Source: Ruminococcus sp.
Lineage (GTDB): Bacteria; Bacillota; Clostridia; Oscillospirales; Ruminococcaceae
DNA: 64,000 bases
Direction of reading: 5' to 3'
NCBI RefSeq assembly: GCF_024692365.1
Contig: NZ_JAILMR010000124.1
Location: 1 to 64,000 of the forward strand
Program-made: the position numbers and the translations under genes
The notes under the pieces: generated by a model
What the model saw: the letters and a program-made list of their open reading frames with translations, nothing else
What the model was told of the DNA's origin: nothing
Databases searched by the model: none
Shown: piece after piece, positions 56,356 through 64,000 of the stretch
Position numbering within the stretch: position 1 is the stretch's first letter
How the letters are laid out: every line of letters starts with the position of its first letter

Positions 56356-57727
56356 TTACCTGCACCCTCGCTCCGTCGCTGACATCGGGCAGATCACCGC
56401 CCTCGGGCTCCATTATAACAAGGTCGCCGCTCTTGACTTCACCGCTCTTGACCTCAACATAGAAGTCACTTTCCGCGCCCTTCACCACCTTTTTCTTCTT
56501 GGCAATGTAGCCGCCCTGTTCATCATCGGCAGGTTCGGCAACGTATACGTATTCAGCACCGTCCTCTTCGATAATGCCCGAATAAGGCACGCTGAGCTTC
56601 TCACCAACTTCTTCGATGGTTACATCTACGGAAGCGGACATACCTATCAGCAGTTTGTCGTTGGTCTCATCGAGAGTAACTTCAACCTTATAACCCGATT
56701 CAGAACCCTCGGCAGTAACATCGGTGGAGACTACATTTACTATACGTGTGATGGACGCGGTGAACTCCTCACCGGGGAGTACCTTTGAAGTCACCTTAGC
56801 TTTCATACCCTCAGCTATCTTGGTGATATCGGTCTCCTTGACTGTCAGCTCGATAACGGTCTTATCGGTGTTGACGATAGTCATGATAGAGGGTGCAGAG
56901 GGAACGCTTCCTTCGTTTACATTCAGCGCGGTGATTATGCCCGACTGAGGTGCATAGACCTTGCACTGTTCTATCTGTTCAGCCAGCTTGTCAAGCTTCT
57001 TCTGATTGTCGCTGCCTGTGTCGAAAGCTTCGTCGTCTATAACGTCCTGTAACTTCTGGATAGCATCGTTACAGGTGGATTCGGTATCCTTATAGGAATC
57101 GTTTGCCAGTGTTACAGCGTCATCGTAGGTGGAAAGTCCTGATTTAAGCTGTTCAAGAGTTGCCCAAACGGTACCGTAATCGTAGTTCTGGTCGCCGCGT
57201 TCAAGGGCAGCATTGTACTCGTTGCAAAGGTTGTTGTACTTTTCATAAGCGTTATCGCGGGCGGTAACAGCCTTGTCGATCTCACGCTGTGCCCTTGCAA
57301 GAGCGGAGTCTTTCTTTGCCTTTGCAGCTTCAAGGTCACGCTCGTTTTTGGAGCTGTCGGACTTTTCCTTTTTATCGGAATTGTCCATCTGCGCTTTCAG
57401 TGAATCGTATTCCTCCTGAAGTTCGGTGGTATCAAATTCGCACAGCAGGTCGCCCTCCTTGACCATGTCGCCAAGGCTGACATTTACCTTGCTCACCGAA
57501 CAGCTGAGCTTTGTGGTAACGTCCACCGTTCCATTTCCGATGACCTTGCCCGTGGTGGATATCACCTTTGAAAGGTCATTCTGTCCCGCAGGAATTACGG
57601 AATACTTTGAGTTTGCTATCATGCTTTCCTTAGCGGCTTTTGACATTGCGTTACAAGCGTAGAGTCCTCCGCCTGCCAGCACTGCCACCACCACAGGGAT
57701 AATGATAGTCTTCTTTTTTACAGCCAT
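56339..57727 (-). CDS. MacA/HlyD-like efflux adaptor subunit
   Basis: N-terminal TM; GNGTVDVTTKLSCSVSKVNVSLGDMVKEGDLLCEFDTTEL; coiled-coil; APQSGIITALNVNEGSVP. Confidence 0.9.
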   Translation of the reverse strand: MAVKKKTIIIPVVVAVLAGGGLYACNAMSKAAKESMIANSKYSVIPAGQNDLSKVISTTGKVIGNGTVDVTTKLSCSVSKVNVSLGDMVKEGDLLCEFDTTELQEEYDSLKAQMDNSDKKEKSDSSKNERDLEAAKAKKDSALARAQREIDKAVTARDNAYEKYNNLCNEYNAALERGDQNYDYGTVWATLEQLKSGLSTYDDAVTLANDSYKDTESTCNDAIQKLQDVIDDEAFDTGSDNQKKLDKLAEQIEQCKVYAPQSGIITALNVNEGSVPSAPSIMTIVNTDKTVIELTVKETDITKIAEGMKAKVTSKVLPGEEFTASITRIVNVVSTDVTAEGSESGYKVEVTLDETNDKLLIGMSASVDVTIEEVGEKLSVPYSGIIEEDGAEYVYVAEPADDEQGGYIAKKKKVVKGAESDFYVEVKSGEVKSGDLVIMEPEGGDLPDVSDGARVQVNEKKK

Positions 57728-57922
57728 TAAAATGCCTCCTTCTTTTTTCTTTCCCGAAAAATATCAGCTCATGTCAGCCGCGATTTTTGAAAAATCCGCT
57801 GTCAAAAAATGGTAAATTCAGGAAAATTTTACATCACAAAATTTATATATCCCCACCAAAGTTTCAGGTGAGGTTTTGTGCAAACAAATGTTTTAATTTT
57901 TAACTCGGACATATTTCTGTAA

Positions 57923-57946
57923 AAGTTGTACAAAAACGTACAACTT
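57923..57946. promoter_or_regulatory. Palindrome AAGTTGTAC-N6-GTACAACTT
   Basis: 9-bp perfect arms in the macA / DUF6291 divergent region. Confidence 0.55.
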
Positions 57947-58019
57947 TTTGCCTGTTTTGCCTGATAGTGAAAGGGTATGCAGAAACATACCTTTATAAAA
58001 AACAGGAGGTAGAAATACT

Positions 58020-58838
58020 ATGAGTAGCATCAACAAAAAAAGCAAGAGCTTCATGCTCTACAAGGAATGGGAAGAGATCTTCCTCGCACTGGAAAGCGAC
58101 GCCGAGAGGGGCGAACTTATCCGAGAGATATTCGCCTTTACAAGAACAGGTGAAACACCCGACCTGAAAGGCGCGATGAAGATCGCATTCATGGTAATGT
58201 CAAATCAGCTTCGCCGTGACGCTGAGCGTTATAATAAGGTATGCGACAAGAACCAGAAGAACATCGCAAAACGCTGGGACAGTGAAGATGGTAAAAATCA
58301 GAACGAAGATGATACCAACGTATACGAAAGTATACCAAAGGATACCAAATCATACGACCGTATACCAGACGATACCAAAAATACCGATAAAGATAAAGAC
58401 AAAGAAAAAGATACAGATAAAGAAAAGGGTGAAGATAAACAGCTTTCTGCAAAGCAGAAGCAGTATCTGCCCGACCTCTCCCCCGCCCCCGAAAAACAGA
58501 AGTACGGAGAATTTAAAAATGTATCTTTATCCCGCGAAGAATACGGACGTCTTGTGACCAAGTTCGGTCAGGATATGACCGATAGATGTATAGAAAGCAT
58601 GGACGCTTACATTGAACAGTCGGGCAAAGAATACCGCAGCTGTTACGCCAAGCTTAAAAACTGGATATCGGAAGAATCCGTAAAAACGAGTGGTATCCCA
58701 TCTTCAAAAGCTTCATCGGCTGAAAACGGCAAGATCACCGAAGAAGAACTTGCGGCATATGAATCCTATGCACGAGCCCATTCGATGGAAGATTTCGCAC
58801 GCGAACTCGAACAAAAGTCGGGTGCAGATCAAGCCTAA
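58020..58838 (+). CDS. DUF6291-like protein with decamer-encoded linker
   Basis: SFMLYKEWEEIFLALESDAERGELIREIFAFTRTGETPDLKGAMKIAFMVMSNQLRRDAERYNKVCDKNQKNIAKRW; SD AGGAGG. Confidence 0.78.
   Translation: MSSINKKSKSFMLYKEWEEIFLALESDAERGELIREIFAFTRTGETPDLKGAMKIAFMVMSNQLRRDAERYNKVCDKNQKNIAKRWDSEDGKNQNEDDTNVYESIPKDTKSYDRIPDDTKNTDKDKDKEKDTDKEKGEDKQLSAKQKQYLPDLSPAPEKQKYGEFKNVSLSREEYGRLVTKFGQDMTDRCIESMDAYIEQSGKEYRSCYAKLKNWISEESVKTSGIPSSKASSAENGKITEEELAAYESYARAHSMEDFARELEQKSGADQA
58312..58390 (+). repeat. In-gene decamer array
   Basis: ATACC/ATACG at 58312, 58322, 58332, 58342, 58352, 58362, 58372, then 58381 (last step 9 bp). Confidence 0.9.
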
Positions 58839-59254
58839 TAAACGCATTTTTTGATTAAAGTCAGATATAATATTTATCTTTGATAATATTATATCATTCA
58901 GAAAAAAATACGTCAAGATAACAAATAAGATATGTACAAATTTCGACATTATGCACAAAACACAAGTTAAGCTAAATTCAGGTTTACTGTAAATAAACCG
59001 TAGTCAAATGAGCGCGTATTTACGCGCCCGCAGTGGCATCGGTAGTGATCGGACTTTGTTGAGTGAAAGTGTCGGGGAAATGCATATTTTTCCGAATAAT
59101 TGCTAAGAACATAAATCGGATGTCTTTCGTTCATTGAAGCGAAAAATAGTTGTAAAAAATCAGATATTTATTAAGGTTCGCGGCAGAAAAAAGTGGGATA
59201 ATTGCAAACTCTGCCGCGAATCAAAGCGCGCGGTTTATGCGATTGTGTCGGCAT

Positions 59255-59309
59255 ATGCCTCCCGCAACCCTTTCGCGAAAGGATTGACCCAAAGCTCTCT
59301 TCCTTGGCA
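59255..59309 (+). repeat. Partial REP-like terminal palindrome of the composite element
   Basis: TGCCTCCCGCAACCCTTTCGCGAAAGGATTGACCCAAAGCTCTCTTCCTTGGCA. Confidence 0.75.
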
Positions 59310-59408
59310 TACTTATCTACAAACAGATATGTTATTCCCCGCTTTACTTTTCCCACCAACTATGCTATAATTGACCCAAGAAATATCCCCATCAAAAGGA
59401 GTGATACC

Positions 59409-59918
59409 ATGACAAGAAAGCCCATCACAGCAATCATAGCCATAACAACCGCACTGACTTTCAGCAGTTGCAAATCAGCCGATAGTTCCCAAAGCACCGC
59501 CGAAGAAAGCAAATCTGCAATAAGTTCTTCTGCGAGCGAAGAAAGTAGTTCGGTAGGTGATTCTTCCGAAGATGTCAGCGAAAGTCTTGCGGACGTTGAA
59601 TCTTCTGCTGAAAATTCGGGTACTGAAAGTTCAACAGAAAGCAAGTCAGCAGATAAAACATCGGACAAAGAATCCGACAAATCAGCCAAGAACAGCAAAT
59701 CTGGTGAAAATCCCGACGATGTCACGATAATTACCGACGATACAAAATCCAACGACGAGATGCCGATAATTCCTGCGGATAACGGTGACGGAACATCGCA
59801 GGACAACAACATAATTCTGGCTGACGAAAGTTCAGCACGGGAAGACACTTCATCTGCTTATGAGATAGATTTCAGCGGGGACGAAGTTGAACTACCGATA
59901 GTGGCTATCGAACCTTAA
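59409..59918 (+). CDS. Ser/Asp/Glu-rich putative lipoprotein
   Basis: MTRKPITAIIAITTALTFSSCKSADSS lipobox-like; low-complexity body. Confidence 0.65.
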   Translation: MTRKPITAIIAITTALTFSSCKSADSSQSTAEESKSAISSSASEESSSVGDSSEDVSESLADVESSAENSGTESSTESKSADKTSDKESDKSAKNSKSGENPDDVTIITDDTKSNDEMPIIPADNGDGTSQDNNIILADESSAREDTSSAYEIDFSGDEVELPIVAIEP

Positions 59919-59926
59919 TTATACGG

Positions 59927-59970
59927 TCGTATACTTTGGTATACGATGGTACTAAGTCGTATACGGTGGA
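59927..59970 (+). repeat. Intergenic decamer array
   Basis: TCGT/TGGT/TGGT/TCGT/TGGA at 59927, 59937, 59947, 59957, 59967. Confidence 0.8.
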
Positions 59971-60098
59971 ACAAAAATGTTGAAAGTCACACACATTTCA
60001 CACAAAAATTATTGACTATTTATGTTAAATGTGTTATTATATACATATGTGATTTTATGAGATGTCCGCAAGTATTACGACTTTACAAGGAGGATAAC

Positions 60099-61349
60099 AT
60101 GAAAGGGATTTTTTCTAAAAAGCTGGTAGCTTCTGCTCTTGCAGTAATGGTGGCTGCTTCTTCATCGTCGGCTGTACTGGGCTTTGCTGATAAGTATATC
60201 GAACTTCCGATAATACCCTACGACGGACCCACGTATAATGCCTACTCATTCGTGAACAACACGGACTTTGTTACCGTTTACCAGAACGGCAAGGAATTGA
60301 AATCGGGCGATACCGTGACCGATGAATATGAGATCGTAATGACCTCCCTTTCGCCTTTTACCTATACCGTAAACGGCACTATGTATTCCTGCGATGATTC
60401 AGACAAGATCATGAACAGCTACAAGGCTGAAGTCACACCATACGGCGATTTCACCGTCGAGAAGTATTACAAGCGCGTTCAGCACGATGACGGCTACTAC
60501 GGTGTAAGCAACAGCTACATCTATCTCCGTCCCGAGGCGTTCAATGAGCAGGATATGTTCTATGTTGACAAGTCCATAACAGGCGGAGTTTTCGATGTTC
60601 AGAGAAACGGCAGAACGCTGTCTTTCAAGACCCATCTCAATTATCCCATAAGCATATACGATGCTGAAAGCCAGAAAAAAGTGACAGTTACACACGACAG
60701 CACCACTTTCAGGAATTCGATAACTCTTCCCAGCTCAGGCTATTCGGGCAAGCTGTTTGTTGTCAGGAATTTCGAGAAAATCGGCGATTTCGATGTGAAT
60801 ATGCTCCCCATGATACCCGATGAAGCTCCTTTCACCGTGACCCACACCAGTGCCATGGGCAAGCAGGAAGAGATAGCTCTTGGAAAAGGCTTTGCGACCA
60901 GCGACTATCTTATGGAAGTTGACGGCGCATTCTCAAAGAGTGCTGTATGGGGATTCATGCGTGATAAGACCTCAGGCAGAGGTATCGTTTCGGTAAATCC
61001 CGGCACAGGATTCTGCGTTTATAATATCTTCGGTGAAAAGGTAGATGTAACAAAGCTTGGTTGTTCCGATGATACTAGGGAGATATACTCATTCAGGGCA
61101 TACTGCGATGTCACCTACTATCTGGTAAAGGACAGCACTGCACAGCCCGCCGGAAAGTACCTCAAAGGCGATGTCAACAGCGACGGCGTTGTTGATGTAA
61201 TGGACGTTATTCTGCTGAAACAGTACCTCGCAAATATGAAGGTGAATATCAACGCAAAAGCCGCTGATATCTACACCGATAACACCATAGATAAAGTAGA
61301 TGCAGTTGAGCTTGCACGTTACGTTTCAGGACAAAGTTCTGAATTATAA
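60099..61349 (+). CDS. Secreted dockerin-containing protein
   Basis: Signal peptide MKGIFSKKLVASALAVMVAASSSSAVLGFA; C-terminal GDVNSDGVVDVMDVILLKQYLANMKVN...ADIYTDNTIDKVDAVELARYVSG; SD AAGGAGG. Confidence 0.87.
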   Translation: MKGIFSKKLVASALAVMVAASSSSAVLGFADKYIELPIIPYDGPTYNAYSFVNNTDFVTVYQNGKELKSGDTVTDEYEIVMTSLSPFTYTVNGTMYSCDDSDKIMNSYKAEVTPYGDFTVEKYYKRVQHDDGYYGVSNSYIYLRPEAFNEQDMFYVDKSITGGVFDVQRNGRTLSFKTHLNYPISIYDAESQKKVTVTHDSTTFRNSITLPSSGYSGKLFVVRNFEKIGDFDVNMLPMIPDEAPFTVTHTSAMGKQEEIALGKGFATSDYLMEVDGAFSKSAVWGFMRDKTSGRGIVSVNPGTGFCVYNIFGEKVDVTKLGCSDDTREIYSFRAYCDVTYYLVKDSTAQPAGKYLKGDVNSDGVVDVMDVILLKQYLANMKVNINAKAADIYTDNTIDKVDAVELARYVSGQSSEL

Positions 61350-61360
61350 TTATAATATTG

Positions 61361-61390
61361 CAGGACAGTCAGGTGGCTGTCCTGTTTTTT
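61361..61390 (+). terminator. Intrinsic terminator
   Basis: CAGGACAG...CTGTCCTGTTTTTT. Confidence 0.85.
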
Positions 61391-61420
61391 GTGAGTTATC
61401 GGGAATGAAACTCAGCAAAG

Positions 61421-61453
61421 GACCGCAGGTCGATTTAAGATCTGCGGTCTTTT
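61421..61453. terminator. Second hairpin terminator
   Basis: GACCGCAG...CTGCGGTCTTTT. Confidence 0.7.
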
Positions 61454-61480
61454 GCTTTTGTGTATTGGTATAGAAGTTCT

Positions 61481-63271
61481 TTAGCCTGCGATAAGCTTTT
61501 TGCCCTTGATGTGAGCCGCAATCAGAATGATGTCGGTGACATTTATCTTGCCGTCGCGGTTGATATCTGCATAGACGATATCATTGGCATCAATTATCTT
61601 TTTGCCCTTGATGTGTGCTGCTACAATTACGATATCATTTACATCTATCTTACCGTCGCCGCTGATATCGCCGAGAGATTTCTTAGGTACAGTGGGCTTT
61701 ACCTCTTCTTCGGGAGTCTCAACAGTCTTCGCATTTGACATTCTTTCAGATGCCAGACCCTTTACTGCGGCAAATACGATATCAGCTATCTCCTGATGAC
61801 CGTTTGCGTTGGGGTGGGGGTCGAAGTCGGTCTCGGGGGAGATGTTGTAAACATCAACATAAACTGCGCCTGTTTCCTGTGCGATGACCTTCAGCTTTTC
61901 GTTGAGGAGCTTTATCTGGGGGTCAACGTTCTTGCCTGCCAACTGCATTGCTGCGGGTTCAGCTATCTGCTTTGCAAATGCCTTAGCTTCTGCAGTTGCT
62001 GCGGAATTGCTGAACTGCTCGATAACCTTGGCAACATCAGTGAGTTCGCTTACATCATCACCGCTCTTGATAACGCTGAATACGCCCTTCAGTTCATCGA
62101 TATCGGTGTACTGCTTCAATATCTCTTCAAGAGCTTCTGAATCCTCAACACCGAGATCAATGACAGCTTTCTTGAACTCACCGAGATTCTCGGCGGAATC
62201 CAGAGTATCGATGACCTTTCCCATATGCTCATAATCGAAAGCCTTATCGAGTGCTTCTTTTAATTCGGTTATGTTATTGACCTTCTCATTAATGGTCGTG
62301 GTGTATTCCTCGGTGGGTTCACCCTTGACATCGGTCATATTCTCGGTCTTTGCTGCTGCATCGGATGCTTCGGCAAAGATGGGTCCCAGAACATTGAAGA
62401 TATCCCGTTCAACATCTGCGGATTCTTCTGCGGTGCGGTAGGGGTTAAACATACCAACAAGTGCGATATCGGTATCGCCGTTGACTTCCTGCACAGCCTT
62501 TACTACGCCCTTTACGTGTTCAGCGGACTGTTGTACAAGTTCCTCGGATTTATCGCCGATGTTCTTCATGTAGTTTGCGGCTTCAAGGAAGGTATCAGCG
62601 GTGATGCTGTCCTTGTTCTGGCTGATTATCTGCAAGCCTGCGCCCATAGCTGTTTCGGTATCGGAACCGAAGAGGGTCAGCATAAGGGACATTGCCGATG
62701 CCCTGATAACAGGATTCTCATGCTCCAGCATCTCGGGGATAATGCTCATGATTATGTCGTTACCGCCCAGCTGGATGCTTACCAAATCAGCTTCGGTAAG
62801 ATATTTCAGGTACATATCGTGATATGGTGTAAGAACATCGCTGGTACCAGGAGCAACGAAGCTATCAAGAATAGTAGTTGCGAATTCGCCCTTGTAGCCC
62901 TGCTGTCTGATAGTCTTTTCGATATCTTCAGCACGGTAAGCGGTAGACGCAAGGTTGGTAGCCTGAACATCAGCACCGTACTGTGTGCCCAGTTCTTTCA
63001 GCTTGCTGCCGACTATTGCAGGATAAGCGCCCTGCATAGGGTTTGCAAGAAGCTTGTCGGTTATGATAAGGGCGGGGTCGCCCATAAGACCATTCTCCTT
63101 GCCGAGGCCGTAACCTGCGGCGATGCTGTCGCCAAGCGCCACGTAGTTGTAGGTCTTCTTTTCGGGCTCGGACTTGGGAGCTTCATTGTTCTCCGCAAAT
63201 GCTGCGATACCTGTTGCACTGCTCATCATTGCTGCGGCGCAAATTGCCGATATAAATTTCTGTCCTCTCAT
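61481..63271 (-). CDS. Secreted SGNH/GDSL hydrolase with C-terminal dockerin
   Basis: Signal peptide; YVALGDSIAAGYGLG, VSIQLGGNDI, DPHPNANGHQEIAD; two calcium-loop repeats GDISGDGKIDVNDIVIVAAHIKGKK / ADINRDGKINVTDIILIAAHIKGKK; SD AAGGAGGACAAC. Confidence 0.9.
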   Translation of the reverse strand: MRGQKFISAICAAAMMSSATGIAAFAENNEAPKSEPEKKTYNYVALGDSIAAGYGLGKENGLMGDPALIITDKLLANPMQGAYPAIVGSKLKELGTQYGADVQATNLASTAYRAEDIEKTIRQQGYKGEFATTILDSFVAPGTSDVLTPYHDMYLKYLTEADLVSIQLGGNDIIMSIIPEMLEHENPVIRASAMSLMLTLFGSDTETAMGAGLQIISQNKDSITADTFLEAANYMKNIGDKSEELVQQSAEHVKGVVKAVQEVNGDTDIALVGMFNPYRTAEESADVERDIFNVLGPIFAEASDAAAKTENMTDVKGEPTEEYTTTINEKVNNITELKEALDKAFDYEHMGKVIDTLDSAENLGEFKKAVIDLGVEDSEALEEILKQYTDIDELKGVFSVIKSGDDVSELTDVAKVIEQFSNSAATAEAKAFAKQIAEPAAMQLAGKNVDPQIKLLNEKLKVIAQETGAVYVDVYNISPETDFDPHPNANGHQEIADIVFAAVKGLASERMSNAKTVETPEEEVKPTVPKKSLGDISGDGKIDVNDIVIVAAHIKGKKIIDANDIVYADINRDGKINVTDIILIAAHIKGKKLIAG

Positions 63272-63272
63272 T

Positions 63273-64000
63273 TTAGTTGTCCTCCTTGGTCTTCTTTTCA
63301 TTTATCTCTATCTTATGGTCTTTTCTGACCCTTATCTTTACGGTGTCACCGTTCTCGGAATAGTTTATCACCATCATATGGTTTTTACTGCATGGTGCAT
63401 AGTAGCCGTTATAATCGTGAGTAAGCAGTATGTAATCTCTCTTTGCTGTTATCTCACCTATCTCGAATTCGTTGTAGAACTTAACGGCGTCCAGCTTGTA
63501 CTTATGGCAGATATACTCCACAAGTTCGGGGGTGGGTTCTGCGCGGTCGGGGTCGAGGATTATCTGTCCTACAATGTCAGAACCGCCGCGGTCGTTCTTA
63601 AATGCGCTTATCTCCCATTCACTGATGGGGTCGTTCTCATCGAGAGAACTCTCGATTTCGAAAAGGTATATCCTATTGCCGTTTTCATCAACACAGGAAT
63701 CGGAACCTCTGCCGAGAATGGTATAGGAACCGTCGGCGTGTCTTACGGCGATATCCCCCGTGATGCCCCATTTTGTGCCCTCTTCATCGAAATACCAGCG
63801 AGCAGCGGTAGCTTCAGGATTATCGAGATAGCGGTCAGCCGATGCGGGACTTGTTACGTGAAGATTGCCCGCAACTTCGTTTTCGGTGATTAGATTGCCC
63901 TCATCATCCAGAAGCTTAACGCGGATATATGGGTCGAGGGGCTTGCCTGTTTCGTTGGTCTTGGTGGCTTCGTCCATGAAGTAGGTCACCAGAGTAGCAC
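63273..64000 (-). CDS. ANL-superfamily adenylating enzyme, C-terminal part, runs off window
   Basis: Frame stays open to the edge (ATLVTYFMDEATKTNETGKPLDPYIRVKLLDDEGN); GNLHVTSPASADRYLDNPEATAARW, GDIAVRHADGSYTILGRGSD. Confidence 0.75.
   Translation of the reverse strand, partial: ATLVTYFMDEATKTNETGKPLDPYIRVKLLDDEGNLITENEVAGNLHVTSPASADRYLDNPEATAARWYFDEEGTKWGITGDIAVRHADGSYTILGRGSDSCVDENGNRIYLFEIESSLDENDPISEWEISAFKNDRGGSDIVGQIILDPDRAEPTPELVEYICHKYKLDAVKFYNEFEIGEITAKRDYILLTHDYNGYYAPCSKNHMMVINYSENGDTVKIRVRKDHKIEINEKKTKEDN

Noticed and set aside
54323-57727. Novel toxin or bacteriocin exporter locus
   Set aside because: The permease, ATPase and adaptor are an ordinary MacAB-type set and no precursor peptide or modification gene was seen nearby.
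58020-58838. Prophage remnant
   Set aside because: DUF6291 proteins can be phage-linked, but no integrase, terminase, capsid or att-like repeats are nearby.

Overview
This is a 64 kb chromosomal segment of low-to-mid GC Firmicutes DNA. The dockerin modules, gene content and codon style suggest a Ruminococcus-like anaerobe (inference). The left half is mostly housekeeping: a truncated IS-type transposase at the edge; a polyamine-synthase-like protein, GT2, glgB and galT; a leucine T-box with leuA; and the conserved minus-strand block spoVM-thiN-rsgA-prkC-prpC-rlmN-rsmB-fmt-def-priA-rpoZ-gmk-remA-yicC. The ORF track misses a 28-aa SpoVM-like ORF at the downstream end of that block. The right half carries gltX, metG, bioY, mgtE, a MacAB-type ABC exporter and two dockerin proteins, interspersed with repeat-rich accessory DNA. 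The most unusual signal is a modular repetitive element found as three near-complete copies: two head-to-head in a ~645 bp quasi-palindrome upstream of gltX, and one near 54 kb. At least two further terminal fragments exist. Each full copy contains a block of a strictly 10-bp-periodic repeat (T[G/C]GTATNNN, reverse complement NNNATAC[C/G]AA). The same decamer also occurs as stand-alone arrays between and inside unrelated genes, where it encodes a Y-x-x-I-P-x-D-T peptide. Other points of interest are an unclassified structured leader with a terminator upstream of mgtE, tandem BirA-like sites on the bioY promoter, a two-operator promoter for an SdpR/SdpI/YhfC-like operon, a probable pseudokinase, a MetRS lacking a recognisable KMSKS, and a cluster of small ORFs between gltX and metG. 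All calls are from reading the sequence; no searches were run.
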